43,641 bases of DNA from Acidimicrobiia bacterium (lineage in GTDB: Bacteria; Actinomycetota; Acidimicrobiia; Acidimicrobiales; CATQHL01). The stretch is from assembly GCA_021296415.1 (NCBI GenBank), contig JAGWAL010000002.1:7816-51456 (forward strand). Reading direction: 5' to 3'. Shown in pieces: positions 8,276 to 21,374 of this stretch (positions are counted from its first letter, which is position 1; the number at the start of each line of letters is the position of its first letter). The position numbers were made by a program, and so were the translations under genes. Below the pieces are notes generated by a model, which made no database searches, was not told the origin of the DNA, and was given only the letters and a program-made list of their open reading frames with translations.

Positions 8276-8418
8276 GACCGCTGGGCCGACCGCTTCGGAG
8301 CCGACGTGTGGATCCACGAGGCTGACGCCGACGCCGCGCCGTACGCCACGGTCATCCTCGATGGCGCCGAGCCCGTCGTCGTGGCGCCGGACGTGGAGGA
8401 GGCGAGGGTTGTGGCGGG
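8276..8418 (+). pseudogene. Probable remnant of an MBL-fold hydrolase
   Basis: The segment DRWADRFGADVWIHEAD followed by ADAAPYATVILDGAEPV resembles the middle of metallo-beta-lactamase-fold hydrolases after the metal site. There is no HxHxDH motif upstream and the frame leads straight into the methylase fragment. Assignment rests on remembered family resemblance only. Confidence 0.35.
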
Positions 8419-8422
8419 CCGG

Positions 8423-8672
8423 GGGGCACTGGATCTCTCCGGTCAGGACGACTGGGTGCTGCAGGCCGACAACTCGGACCTGCTACCGCGGCTCCCGGAT
8501 GCCGCGTTCCGGCTCATCTACGTCGATCCGCCGTTCAACAGCGGCAGGGGCCGGCGCCGTGGCGCAGCAACTGAACCGGCGCTTCGTCATGATCGACAAC
8601 AATGACGAGGCCATCGCCGTCATGGCGCGCCGCCTCGGCACCACGGGTGTCCGCTCGCCGATGCCGAGCTGA
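8423..8672 (+). pseudogene. Remnant of a site-specific DNA methyltransferase, internally deleted and frameshifted
   Basis: The first half (to about 8548) reads GALDLSGQDDWVLQADNSDL, then LPDAAFRLIYVDPPFNSG, the N-terminus and catalytic DPPF motif of a beta-class adenine methylase. The second half (8550-8672, one base out of frame) reads AGAVAQQLNRRFVMIDNNDE and ends in MARRLG, the conserved C-terminal end that normally follows the SAM-binding FxGSGTTGAV. Everything between, about 200 residues in intact members, is missing. The join lies at an AGCGGC that would encode Ser-Gly in both halves. The gene cannot make a working enzyme. Confidence 0.75.
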
Positions 8673-8707
8673 GGCCGCTGCCCTCCAGCCGTCGGCAACG
8701 CCGATGC

Positions 8708-9283
8708 TCAGCGGTTGTGGCGGCGGAGATCCTCGAACGTGTCGATGTCGGCCGGGTCGCCCGGGCAGGCCACCTCCCGGACCATCTCCGGATGGCGGCG
8801 CATGAGTTGCCGGGCGCCCTCGTCGCCGTCGAGTGGGAGCAGCGGCCAGACGGTGGCGTCGAGTTTCACCGGCGGGCGCCTGCGAGCGCCGTAGACGGCG
8901 GTGACGATCGATCCCGGCGCCTCGGCGACGCGCCGCCAGGCCTCGGCTCCGGCAAAGGGCTGATCGGCAACGCCCACGACGATCGCCGCGTGACCGTCGA
9001 TTTCGGCGGTGCGCACGCCGGCCTGCAGGGACCAGGCCTGCCCGCGGTCCCAGTCGTGGTTCATGACGATCGTGACGTCCGGCGGGAGCAGGTCGCTCAG
9101 GTCTTCCGCTCCGAGCACGACGTAGACGGCCTCCAGAGGTGCCTGGAGAGCGGCATCCACGGCCCATCGGACAAGGGGCCGGCCACGGACCTCGGTGCGC
9201 AGCTTGTGGACCGGCCCGGCGAACCGCGATCCCTCACCGGCGGCCAGCACGAGGCCGGCAGTCCCCCGGCCGGTCTCAGCCAC
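8708..9283 (-). CDS. MocA-type molybdenum cofactor cytidylyltransferase (NTP transferase)
   Basis: This 191-residue protein is of the MobA-like NTP transferase fold. LVLAAGEGSRFAGPVHKL is the nucleotide-binding signature, NHDWDRGQAWSLQAG and VVGVADQPF (the metal-binding loop) follow, and YGARRRPPVKL precedes the C-terminal helices. This family attaches CMP to molybdopterin to give the dinucleotide cofactor used by CO dehydrogenase-type enzymes, which fits its neighbours. GTG 9283 starts 24 bases after xdhC. Specificity for CTP over GTP is inferred from context. Confidence 0.85.
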   Translation of the reverse strand: MAETGRGTAGLVLAAGEGSRFAGPVHKLRTEVRGRPLVRWAVDAALQAPLEAVYVVLGAEDLSDLLPPDVTIVMNHDWDRGQAWSLQAGVRTAEIDGHAAIVVGVADQPFAGAEAWRRVAEAPGSIVTAVYGARRRPPVKLDATVWPLLPLDGDEGARQLMRRHPEMVREVACPGDPADIDTFEDLRRHNR

Positions 9284-9307
9284 GCGATCTGCTTCCGGGA
9301 GCGCGTC

Positions 9308-10105
9308 TCAGCGATGGATGGGGCCCGCGCTGTCGCGGAGCGACGGCGCCGCCCGGCCGGCGCGCACCGCGATGATCTCCGCCACGATGGACACCGCCGT
9401 CTCCTCGGGGGTGCGCCCACCGATGTCGAGGCCGATCGGCGCCATCAGCCGGGCCAGGCCCTCCTCGTCGACGCCGACCTCCCGCAGCCGCTCGACCCGC
9501 TTGGCGTGCGTGCGGCGGCTGCCCATGACCCCGATGTACCCCACGTCGGTGGCCAGGGAGCGCACGACGGCCGGAACGTCGAACTTCGTGTCGTGGGTGA
9601 GGATGCAGACGGCGTCCACGGGCCGGAGCCTCTCGCCGTAGGCGTCGAAGACCGCGTCGGGCCATTCCACCCTGATCTCGTCGGCCATCGGGAATCGCTT
9701 GGGGGTGGCGAACACCTTCCGGGCGTCGCACACCACCACCTTGTAGCCCAACACCTTCGCCACCCCCGCCAGGGACGCCGTGAAGTCCACGGCCCCGAAG
9801 ATCAGCATCCGGGGCTGCGGTGCGAACGACTCCACGAACAGAGTGAGATCCTCCCTCCGCTGCTCGCCGCCGGCGCCGTAGTGGCGGACGCACGTCTGGC
9901 CGAGCTCCAACTCGCCGAGCACGTCGCGGGTCGCCACATCGTCGAGTTCAGGGCCGCCGAGGCTCCCGAGCGCCCCCCGGCCGGGGCGCACCAGCAGGCG
10001 GGCGCCCTTGCCGACACCGTCGATGACCGTGGCGAGCGCCACCGGCTCGTCGGCCCGCAGCGCCGCGGCCAGTGCCTCGTAGAGTGGCGCCGGATCAGCA
10101 GGCAC
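9308..10105 (-). CDS. XdhC/CoxI family protein with Rossmann domain
   Basis: This 265-residue protein has an N-terminal XdhC_CoxI-type region (EPVALATVIDGVGKGARLLV) and a C-terminal XdhC Rossmann domain from about residue 95 (MLIFGAVDFTASLAGVAKVLGYKV, then VCILTHDTKFDVPAV, GYIGVMGSRRTHAKRVERL and APIGLDIGGRTPEETAVSI). XdhC proteins carry molybdenum cofactor and help its sulfuration and insertion into molybdenum hydroxylases. It sits 8 bases after a separate small CoxI-domain gene and before the cytidylyltransferase, so it belongs to the cofactor maturation arm of the Cox set. Confidence 0.88.
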   Translation of the reverse strand: MPADPAPLYEALAAALRADEPVALATVIDGVGKGARLLVRPGRGALGSLGGPELDDVATRDVLGELELGQTCVRHYGAGGEQRREDLTLFVESFAPQPRMLIFGAVDFTASLAGVAKVLGYKVVVCDARKVFATPKRFPMADEIRVEWPDAVFDAYGERLRPVDAVCILTHDTKFDVPAVVRSLATDVGYIGVMGSRRTHAKRVERLREVGVDEEGLARLMAPIGLDIGGRTPEETAVSIVAEIIAVRAGRAAPSLRDSAGPIHR

Positions 10106-10113
10106 GAGACCCC

Positions 10114-10428
10114 CTACCAGTCCAGCGGCTCGACGAAGAGGTGAATCGTGCCGCCGCAGGTCAGCCCGACGGCGAAGGCCTCGTCATCGCTGTAGCCGAA
10201 GCTCACCATGCGCCGATCGCCGGCTTCCAGCACGTCCAGCGCCTCGGCCACGACCGCCCCCTCGACACAGCCGCCCGACACCGAACCGGACACCTCGCCC
10301 GCCTCGTTGACCGCCATGGCCGCTCCCGGATCACGGGGACCCGATCCGTCCAGGTCGGTCACGCGCGCCACGGCGACCCGCAGACCCGCCGCCCGCCACC
10401 GGTCGATGTCGTCCAGCAACTCCTGCAT
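10114..10428 (-). CDS. Small XdhC/CoxI N-terminal domain protein
   Basis: This 104-residue protein consists only of the XdhC_CoxI domain: VAVARVTDLDGSGPRDPGA, then SVSGGCVEGAVVAEA with the conserved Gly-Gly-Cys-Val-Glu, and the end VGLTCGGTIHLFVEPL with a second conserved Cys. ATG 10428 has AGGAGG about 5 bases upstream. It is followed 8 bases later by the longer XdhC protein, so together they act as a split two-gene form of the family. The role in molybdenum cofactor handling is inferred from the family and neighbours. Confidence 0.87.
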   Translation of the reverse strand: MQELLDDIDRWRAAGLRVAVARVTDLDGSGPRDPGAAMAVNEAGEVSGSVSGGCVEGAVVAEALDVLEAGDRRMVSFGYSDDEAFAVGLTCGGTIHLFVEPLDW

Positions 10429-10550
10429 CGATACCTCCTCGGGGTAACGGGTGCAGCGTAGGCCCGTCCGGCGCCGCGGCGACAGCCCGGGCGGATCACC
10501 GCAGGGAGCGCCGGAGCCGCCGAGCGGCACGCACGCGGCCCGGGAGCCCT

Positions 10551-11690
10551 TCAGGCGGCGACCCGGTCGGCGAGTTCCTCCAGTGACGCCAGCGAGTGGC
10601 CCTCCACGAACTCGTCCACGAACGGCAGCGCGGCCGCCATCCCCTGCGCCAGCGGGGCGTACCCGGGCGTGGCCTTGAGTGGGTTGACCCAGATCACCTT
10701 GTGCGCCACCCGGCTGAGCCGGCCCATGCTCTCGGTCATGGTCGTGGGTTCGCCCCGGTCCCAGCCGTCGGAGAGGATGACCACCACCGCGCCCCTGGCC
10801 ATGCCGCGCACGCCCCAGAGGTCGCAGAACACGCCGATCGACTCGCCGAGGCGGGTGCCGCCCGACCAGTCCTGCACGACTCCGGCGGCGCGGTCGAAGG
10901 CGGAGTCGGGGTCGCGGGTGGAGAGCTCCCGGGTGAGCCTGGTCAGCCGCGTCCCCAGGGCGAACGCCTCGACCCGGCGCCGGGCCACGACGGCGGCATG
11001 CACGAAGCGCAGCAGCGCCCGGGCGTACGACTCCATCGAGCCACTCACGTCCAGCAGCAGGACCAACCGCCGGGGTTGCTCACCGGGTTGGCGGAACGAT
11101 CGTGTGATCGGCTCGCCACCCGCCTGCAGCGCCCGCCGGACGGTGCGGCGCAGATCGGGGCGCCCCCGGGGCACGCGCACGGGTTGCAGGCGCCGCGAGC
11201 GCCGCATCACGCCCCCGAGCCGCAGCCGGCTCATCAACTCGGCCAGTTCGGCCAGCTCCTTCGCGGTGCAGTCGGCGAAGTCCTTGTCCCGCAGCAACTC
11301 GTACGGGCTGTAGCGGACCGCGATCATGTCCGAGTCGTCGTCGGTCTCGCCGTCGCCGCCACCGCCCTCGAGGTCGTCGAAGGCCAGTGTCAGCTCCACC
11401 GTCGGCGGTGGCGGAAGGAGGCTCTGCGGGTCGATTCCCTCCCAGAAGCGCGTGAAGACCACGTCGTAGGTGTCGAAGTCCTCGGGTCGGTGGACGAGCG
11501 TGGCGCGACCCGACCAGTAGACCTTGGCGCGGCTGTCCACCCCCACGGAACCCAGTGCCGCCATGAAGGTGATCATGGAGCCCACCGGCACGGCCAACCC
11601 GGCGTCGCGCAGCGCCACGCCGAAGCGCGCCGTGAGAGCGCAGATGTTCTCGGGTCGGGCCGCGGCGACGAGGGGCCGGCTCTCCGTCAT
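10551..11690 (-). CDS. coxE: CoxE-like von Willebrand factor A domain protein
   Basis: This 379-residue protein has an N-terminal helical region, an acidic Gly/Asp-rich linker (about 109-121), basic RRTVRRAL, then a VWA domain. The MIDAS motif is LLLDVSGSME with Asp214, Ser216 and Ser218; later elements are WSGGTRLGES (Thr near 285) and VVILSDGWDRGEP. CoxE works with the AAA+ ATPase CoxD in building the copper-sulfur-molybdenum site of CO dehydrogenase. CoxD is the next gene upstream in the transcript, 60 bases away. The MoxR/VWA pairing is also found in other metal-insertion systems. Confidence 0.88.
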   Translation of the reverse strand: MTESRPLVAAARPENICALTARFGVALRDAGLAVPVGSMITFMAALGSVGVDSRAKVYWSGRATLVHRPEDFDTYDVVFTRFWEGIDPQSLLPPPPTVELTLAFDDLEGGGGDGETDDDSDMIAVRYSPYELLRDKDFADCTAKELAELAELMSRLRLGGVMRRSRRLQPVRVPRGRPDLRRTVRRALQAGGEPITRSFRQPGEQPRRLVLLLDVSGSMESYARALLRFVHAAVVARRRVEAFALGTRLTRLTRELSTRDPDSAFDRAAGVVQDWSGGTRLGESIGVFCDLWGVRGMARGAVVVILSDGWDRGEPTTMTESMGRLSRVAHKVIWVNPLKATPGYAPLAQGMAAALPFVDEFVEGHSLASLEELADRVAA

Positions 11691-11750
11691 GGTCGAAGCA
11701 CCGCCGGCGCGGTCGCGGCGAGCGGGCCACAGGTCAACCGGCCGCCCCCG

Positions 11751-12659
11751 CTACCGGCTCGTGGCCTCGGCGATGATCTTCTCGATGCCGTAGTCCCGCA
11801 CGCGCCCCTGGTCCTCCCGGTATTTCAACACGGCACCCAGGGTGACCTCGGCGCCCTCCGGCCCCAGTCCCTCCACGCCGAGGCGCACCAGCGCCATCGA
11901 CCAGTCGATGCTCTCCGCCACTCCGGGCGGCTTGTAGAGGCCGATGTCGCGGAACCGGGCGACCGCCGCGGCCACCTGGCGCGCCAGCGCGGGCGCCACG
12001 CCGTCGGTCCGCAGCGAGATGATCGATACCTCGCGGTCGAAGTCCGGATGCTCCACCCAGTGGTAGAGGCAGCGGCGCTTCAGGGCGTCGTGAACGTCGC
12101 GGGTGCGGTTCGACGTGACGACCACCACCGGCGGCGTCGACGCCCGGAAGGTGCCCAATTCGGGAACCGTGATGGACCAGTCCGACAGGACCTCCAGCAG
12201 GAAGGCCTCGAACTCGTCATCGGCGCGATCCACCTCGTCGATGAGTAGCACCGGGGGTGCCGGAGCGTCGTGCGAGATGGCCTCCAGCAGCGGGCGCTTC
12301 ACCAGGAAGCGCTCGGAGTAGAGGGAGTCCTCCAGCGCCGTGGCGTCCGCTCCCGACGCCCCGCCGGTCGCCTCGGCGGTGCGGAGGTGCAGCAGCTGGC
12401 GCGAGTAGTCCCACTCGTAGACGGCCTGGGAGACATCGATGCCTTCGTAGCACTGCAGGCGGATGAGGCGGGTGTCCAGCCAGGTTGCCAGCGTCTTGGC
12501 GACCTCCGTCTTTCCGACCCCCGCCTCTCCCTCCAGCAGCAGGGGTCGCTGCAGGCTCAGCGCCAGGAAGATCGCCGTGGCGAGGCCTTCGGACGGCAGG
12601 TAGTCGTTGGCGCGGAGGCCGTCGGCGACCTCCGCCGGTGACCCGGGAGCGAGACCCAC
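11751..12659 (-). CDS. coxD: CoxD-like MoxR family AAA+ ATPase
   Basis: This 302-residue protein has Walker A GEAGVGKTE (44-52), the segment LQCYEGIDVSQAVYEWDYSRQ typical of CoxD, Walker B VLLIDEVDRADDEFEAFLLE, sensor 1 VVVTSNRTRDVHDALKRRC, and a lid domain. CoxD is the chaperone-like ATPase needed to finish the CO dehydrogenase active site. GTG 12659 lies only 6 bases after the coxM stop, which ties it to the structural genes. Confidence 0.9.
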   Translation of the reverse strand: MGLAPGSPAEVADGLRANDYLPSEGLATAIFLALSLQRPLLLEGEAGVGKTEVAKTLATWLDTRLIRLQCYEGIDVSQAVYEWDYSRQLLHLRTAEATGGASGADATALEDSLYSERFLVKRPLLEAISHDAPAPPVLLIDEVDRADDEFEAFLLEVLSDWSITVPELGTFRASTPPVVVVTSNRTRDVHDALKRRCLYHWVEHPDFDREVSIISLRTDGVAPALARQVAAAVARFRDIGLYKPPGVAESIDWSMALVRLGVEGLGPEGAEVTLGAVLKYREDQGRVRDYGIEKIIAEATSR

Positions 12660-12665
12660 GGGCCG

Positions 12666-13489
12666 CTACAGTCCGGCGGTTTCGAGTGCGCGGCGCGTCA
12701 GGACCCGGGCCAGGTGCTGGCGGTATTCGACGCTGGCATTCAGATCCTCGGTGGGATCGCAGCCTACGGCAGCCAGTTCGGCGGCCTCGGCGGCCGATGC
12801 CCCGCCCGCCACGGCGCTCTCGACGGCCGCGGCCCGCACGGGCCTCGAGTCCATGTTCACGAGGCCCACACCGGCCTCGCCGCCGGCACGCACCACGACG
12901 GAGACCCCCACGATCGCCCAGTCCTGGGCGCGCCGGTTGAACTTCTCGAACCCCCAACGGGCACCGTCGGTGGCGGGGATGCGCACCTCGGTCAGCAGCT
13001 CGTCGTCGCCGAGGGCGGTCTCCAGGAACCCCGTGAAGAAATCGTCCACCGAGATCTCCCGGGTACCCTGCGGCCCGGCCGCCACCAGGGTGGCGCCCAG
13101 CGCGATGAGCGCCGAGGGGATGTCCGAAGCCGGGTCGCCGTGGGCGACAGCCCCGCCGATCGTGCCACGGTGGCGCACCTGCGGATCGCCCACGTGCGAG
13201 GTGACCTCGCCGAGGAGTCCGGCGCGGTTCGCCACCAGCTCGCTGGTCTCGACGTCGCGGTGGCGCGTCAGCGCCCCGATCGCCACGTGATCTCCCGCGT
13301 CCCGGATGTACTTCAGGTCGTCGAGCCGCCCGATGTCCACCACCACGGCCGGGCGGGCCAGGCGGAATCGCATGAGGGGGATCAGCGAGTGTCCCCCGGC
13401 CAGGAGCTTGGCCTCGTCACCGTGCTCGGCGAGGGCGGCGATGGCCTCGGAAGCCGAGCCGGCCCGGACGTAGTCGAACGCTGCAGGAA

Positions 13490-13493
<4 letters not shown>
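12666..13493 (-). CDS. coxM: CoxM-like FAD-binding medium subunit of a molybdenum hydroxylase
   Basis: This 275-residue protein is of the FAD-binding domain in molybdopterin dehydrogenase family. The two flavin loops are [12 protein letters not shown] (30-41) and [18 protein letters not shown] (near 108-125), and [14 protein letters not shown] plus the C-terminal CO dehydrogenase flavoprotein domain follow. It passes electrons from the iron-sulfur subunit to FAD and on to the quinone or other acceptor. It overlaps coxS by 4 bases (ATGA). No large molybdenum subunit lies next to it. Confidence 0.92.
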
Positions 13494-13954
<461 letters not shown>

Positions 13955-14015
13955 GTGCGCCTCCCTGTGACCGGTCCTTCGCCGGACCCGAACTATCGAA
14001 CGGTCCTCTCGCCGC

Positions 14016-14050
14016 CTACCGGGCGAACACAGTAGCGCACGCTACCGGGC
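14016..14050. promoter_or_regulatory. Repeat elements upstream of the cox genes
   Basis: CTACCGGGC occurs twice in direct orientation (14016-14024 and 14042-14050). Overlapping the second copy is an inverted repeat GTAGCG-CA-CGCTAC (14032-14045). They lie 62-96 bases before the coxS start in a 197-base gap with no gene, and might be an operator for the cox transcript. Confidence 0.3.
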
Positions 14051-14151
14051 ACTCACAGCGGCCGGATGCCGGGGTCGCCCGGCAGCGCGATCGCCCACCG
14101 GAGCCGCTCGAGAGTCCGTGCCGGATCGGTGCGGCGGGCGGCGAACCGATC

Positions 14152-14463
14152 TCAGCCGGAGCCGGCGACCGGTCGGGGCAGGATGGCGTACGCCTCCTCG
14201 CCGGGATACACGAGGCCGAAGTCCCGTCGGGCGATCCGTTCGATCTCGGCGTCGGTCTGCAACAAACGGATCTCCGCCTCGAGAGCCACGTTGGACACCT
14301 CGACCTCGGCCAGTTGGGCCTCCAGACGGGTGATCTCGTTCCGCTGAGCGACCCAGTTCCGCACCGGCACCACGCCCCAGGTCCACGTGGCGACCGCGGC
14401 GAGGGCGATGAGGCCGGCGATGACCAGCACCGTCAGGACACGGCGAGCGTTCGGCGGCGTCAC
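14152..14463 (-). CDS. ftsB: Septum formation initiator FtsB/DivIC
   Basis: This 103-residue protein has one membrane helix (about residues 10-30, [19 protein letters not shown]), then a coiled coil with Leu/Ala heptads ([20 protein letters not shown]) and the FtsB tail [15 protein letters not shown]. It is part of the FtsQLB division complex. GTG 14463 overlaps the eno stop as GTGA, matching the eno-ftsB order of actinobacteria. The usual downstream partners DUF501-ppx are 7 kb away, after the Cox cluster. Confidence 0.92.
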   Translation of the reverse strand: MTPPNARRVLTVLVIAGLIALAAVATWTWGVVPVRNWVAQRNEITRLEAQLAEVEVSNVALEAEIRLLQTDAEIERIARRDFGLVYPGEEAYAILPRPVAGSG

Positions 14464-15758
14464 GACGACGCTCCCGGTCCCGGTGGGGCGCCGGCCGCGG
14501 TGGGTTGCCCGTAGCGCGCGGCCGGGCCCAGCTCGGCCTCGATGCGCAGCAGCCGGTTGTACTTTGCGGTGCGGTCGCTGCGGGCGGGCGCACCGGCCTT
14601 GATCCGTCCCGTGCCGGCGCCCACCGCGATGTCGGCGATCACGGTGTCCTCGGTCTCCCCGGAGCGATGGGAGACGACAGCGCCGTAGCCCGCGGACTGT
14701 GCCGCAGCGATGGCGTCGAGGGTCTCGCTCAGCGTGCCAACCTGGTTGACCTTGACGAGGATGGAGTTGGCCACGCCGGAGTGGACGCCCCGCTGGAGCA
14801 GGTCGACCCGGGTCACGAAGAGGTCGTCGCCCACCAGAGCCACGCGGTCGCCCAGCGCCTCGGTGAGCATCCGCCAGCCCTCCCAGTCGTCCTCCGCCAT
14901 GCCGTCCTCGATGGAGCAGACCGGATAGTTGCCGGCCAGGTGCACCAGGTAGTCGACCATCTGTGACCGATCCAGGCTGCGTCCCTCGCCCGCCAGCCGG
15001 TAGCCGCCCGCGGTGGCGAACTCGGTGGCCGCCACGTCGAGGGCGAGCGCCACATCGCTGGCCGGTCGCAGCCCGGCGGCCTCGACCGCCTCCAGCAGAA
15101 AGCCCAGTGCGGTCTCGTTGCTCGCCACGTCCGGGGCGAAGCCCCCCTCGTCGCCCACGGCCGTGGAGAGGCCGGCGGCGCCGAGCCGGCGGCGCAGTGT
15201 GTGGTAGATCTCCGCGCCCCACTGCAGCGCCTCGGAGAACGATCCTGCACCGAGCGGCACCACCATGAACTCCTGCAGGTCGAGGTTGTTGTCGGCGTGG
15301 GCTCCGCCGTTGAGGAGGTTCAGGAGCGGCACGGGGAGCGCGGTGGCGTCGTCACCTCCGAGGCGCCGGTAGAGGGGGATCCCCTCAGAGGCCGCGCCGG
15401 CCACCGCCGTCGCCAGGGAAACGGCGAGGATGGCGTTGGCTCCCAGGCGGGACTTCGCCGGCGTCCCGTCCAGTTCGATCAGTGTCCGATCCACGAGTCG
15501 CTGGTCGCCGGCGTCGAGCCCGCGTACCGCCGCGGCGATCTCGCCGTCCACGGCCGCCACCGCACCGCGGACGCCCTTGCCGCCGTACCTCGTCCCGCCA
15601 TCGCGGCGCTCGACGGCCTCGAGGCTGCCGGTGGAGGCGCCCGACGGGACCGCCGCCCGACCCCACGCCCCGCACGCCAGGACCACGTCGGCCTCCACGG
15701 TGGGATTGCCCCGCGAGTCCAGGATCTCTCGTCCTGCGACGGAAACTATTGCGCTCAT
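14460..15758 (-). CDS. eno: Enolase (phosphopyruvate hydratase)
   Basis: This 432-residue protein is full length. Motifs in order: [109 protein letters not shown] and [11 protein letters not shown]. It converts 2-phosphoglycerate to phosphoenolpyruvate. ATG 15758 gives the standard family start. Unlike most of its neighbours it follows a 127-base AT-richer gap, suggesting its own promoter. Confidence 0.97.
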   Translation of the reverse strand: MSAIVSVAGREILDSRGNPTVEADVVLACGAWGRAAVPSGASTGSLEAVERRDGGTRYGGKGVRGAVAAVDGEIAAAVRGLDAGDQRLVDRTLIELDGTPAKSRLGANAILAVSLATAVAGAASEGIPLYRRLGGDDATALPVPLLNLLNGGAHADNNLDLQEFMVVPLGAGSFSEALQWGAEIYHTLRRRLGAAGLSTAVGDEGGFAPDVASNETALGFLLEAVEAAGLRPASDVALALDVAATEFATAGGYRLAGEGRSLDRSQMVDYLVHLAGNYPVCSIEDGMAEDDWEGWRMLTEALGDRVALVGDDLFVTRVDLLQRGVHSGVANSILVKVNQVGTLSETLDAIAAAQSAGYGAVVSHRSGETEDTVIADIAVGAGTGRIKAGAPARSDRTAKYNRLLRIEAELGPAARYGQPTAAGAPPGPGASS

Positions 15759-15798
15759 GCGGATGCGCCTTCGTGCACTCGGCCGGCTCCCCGACTGC

Positions 15799-15861
15799 GT
15801 TGCTCGTGTTGAGCATGGGGAACAGGTTGAAAAAGTTACTCGTGTTGGAAGACGATGAAAA
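15799..15861 (-). promoter_or_regulatory. Candidate eno promoter with a direct repeat
   Basis: On the minus strand TTTTCA (15856-15861) and TAACTT (15833-15838) sit 17 bases apart as -35 and -10 like boxes. A 13-base direct repeat, read on the plus strand as GTT(G/A)CTCGTGTTG, occurs at 15799-15811 and 15835-15847, exactly 36 bases apart. One copy overlaps the -10 and spacer, as a repressor site would. Confidence 0.4.
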
Positions 15862-15885
15862 GAGGTTCGACCCAGTTTTTTTGTG

Positions 15886-17264
15886 TCAGGCCTGCTCGGC
15901 GCGGCGGAATTGCTCCTGGGCGGCGCGCGAGGCGACCCGGAGCGCCGACTCCGGATCCAGCGAGTTGTGGCGCGCCAGCTCCACGGCTTCGAACAGCAAC
16001 GAGCCCAGCCACTGCTCGTCGCGTTGCGCCGCGGGCGCGGCGAGCGCATCCCGCAGGCGCGACAGCGCCTCGGCCTCGCCGCCGCGGTCGAGGCCGACCG
16101 CTTCCGCCCGTTTCTGCACCTTCAGCGCACCCAGGAGCGCCGGGAGCGCCTCGGGGATGCCGTCCATGGCCGAGCCGCGGCCCTTCTCGGTGCGCTTGAT
16201 CTGCTCCCAACCGGCGGCGAGCGACTCCTCGTCAATTCCGCCATCGGCGGTCGGGCCGAACACGTGGGGGTGGCGCCGGCGGAGCTTGGCGTCCACGTGC
16301 CGCACGACGTCGCCGATCGTGAACTGCCCCTGCTCGGCGGCGAGGGTGGCGTGGAAGAAGACGTGGAAGAGCAGGTCCCCCAGTTCCTCCTCCAGGTCCT
16401 CGTAGCCCTGCCCCGCCTCGATGCCGGTGCTGTCGCCCGGCAGCGGCGCCTCCGGCAATCTGTCGATGGCCTCGAGCACCTCGTAGGTCTCTTCGAGGAG
16501 GTGGCGGCGGAGACTGCGGTGGGTCTGGCGGCGGTCCCACGGACATTCGGCGCGCAGCGTGGCGACCAACTCGCCGAACCGAACCAACTCCGCGGCCGGT
16601 GCATCGGCCATCGCCGGCACGTAGAGCGACGTGAGATGGTCGACCGGTCGCCAGCGCGGCAGTTCGGCGGCAGAGATCCGTTCGACGCGCTCGGAGTCGA
16701 GGCCCAGGTGGTGCAGGACCCACACCGGCGCCGAGGGTGCCGGCAGCACCAGCCCCACGGCGGCCAGAACGTCGGCGCTGTCGCATTGCGCCACGAGCAG
16801 TGGACCCCTGTCGCCGGCGGACTCGGTGGCGAACCGGTGGCCGTCGGTCATGCGCACCCCGGCGGCGAGGGGGTCGATCCCCAGCCGAGACCACGCCAGG
16901 TCGGCGAAGGACAGAGCCGGATGCACCTCGGTGCGCACACGTTCGTCGGCCACCAGGAGTTGCACCGACCGCTCGGCAATCCTGGGCGAGCCGGGGACGG
17001 CGTACAGCACCGTCCCGTGACGGGCCGCCGCGGTCACGAGGCGCTCGACGATGGCTTCGTACACCTGCTCGATGCGCCGGGCCGAACCGTAGAGGTCATC
17101 ACAACTCTCGGCCGGCGCCGCGGCTCCGGCCGAGGGGTGACGCCGCGTGCGCACGAAGCGCCGCGACGGCGGTGTGGCCGCGATCAGCGCCCGGGTGCCC
17201 CCGGTGATCAACTCCGGGCCGGCCGGGCCGAGCCCGACGACGACCACGCGCGGCAACGAGGCCC

Positions 17265-17268
<4 letters not shown>
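15886..17268 (-). CDS. mazG: Fusion of a tetrapyrrole methylase-like domain and MazG nucleotide pyrophosphohydrolase
   Basis: This 460-residue protein has an N-terminal SAM-binding TP-methylase domain ([45 protein letters not shown]) and a single C-terminal MazG domain ([45 protein letters not shown] with EExxE and ExxD metal ligands). MazG hydrolyses NTPs to NMPs and cleans damaged nucleotides. The same fusion is known in Bacillus YabN. GTG 17268 overlaps the mfd stop as GTGA. Confidence 0.92.
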
Positions 17269-20742
<3,474 letters not shown>

Positions 20743-20753
<11 letters not shown>

Positions 20754-21366
20754 TGAAGGTGTTCATGGCCGCCTCGATGCCGTCCGTGGCGATCGCCGCG
20801 GCCGCCTCGGCGGCCCGGCCGGCCGCCGATGCCAGTGCATCGCGCTGGCGCGCCGGAGGCCGGCTCAGCACGTAGTCGGCGCCGGCCTCGGCGCTGGGCG
20901 GCCGACCGATGCCGATGCGAACCCGCACGAACGACGTGGCCCGCAGGTGATCGCGGATCGACCGGAGGCCGTTGTGTCCTGCCAGACCTCCACCCACACG
21001 GACCTGGACGCGGCCGGTCGCCAGGTCCAGCTCATCGTGAATCACCACCAGCCGGGCCAGGTCGTCGATGCCGTGGCGCCTCAGCAGCTTCTGCACGGCC
21101 TCGCCGGAGCCGTTCATGTAGGTCTGCGGGAAGGCCAGCGCCACGCGCCGCCCCTCGATGCGCACCTCATCGCTCAGCGCCGGAATCCGGGGCCGGCGCC
21201 GCAGGCGGCCGCCGCAACGGTCGGCGAGGAGCTCCACCGCCGCCGCGCCCACGTTGTGGCGGGTTGCGGCGTACTTCGGTCCCGGGTTGCCGAGTCCGAC
21301 GATCAGGAGATCCGCCGGGGTCCCCGTGCGCTGCGTCCCGGTCGACCGCCGCCGGCGCAGGGACAT
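20743..21366 (-). CDS. pth: Peptidyl-tRNA hydrolase
   Basis: This 207-residue protein carries all family motifs: LLIVGLGNPGPKYAATRHNVG with catalytic His37, FPQTYMNGSG with Asn85, VIHDELDLATG with Asp111 and GGLAGHNGLRSI with Asn132. It recycles peptidyl-tRNA released from stalled ribosomes. It follows rplY by 8 bases and overlaps mfd, the same order as in mycobacteria apart from the genes between. The first 17 residues are a basic extension. Confidence 0.95.
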
Positions 21367-21374
21367 CGCCGCTC

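Noticed and set aside
14055-14151. Open frame continuing about 32 codons after the ftsB TGA, suggesting readthrough
   Set aside because: The FtsB tail before the stop is already family-like and the extension has no recognisable features. There is no hairpin evidence for recoding.
15876-15882. Run of seven T as an intrinsic terminator on the plus strand
   Set aside because: No plus-strand gene ends there and no stable GC hairpin precedes it. On the minus strand it is an A-run upstream of the eno promoter.
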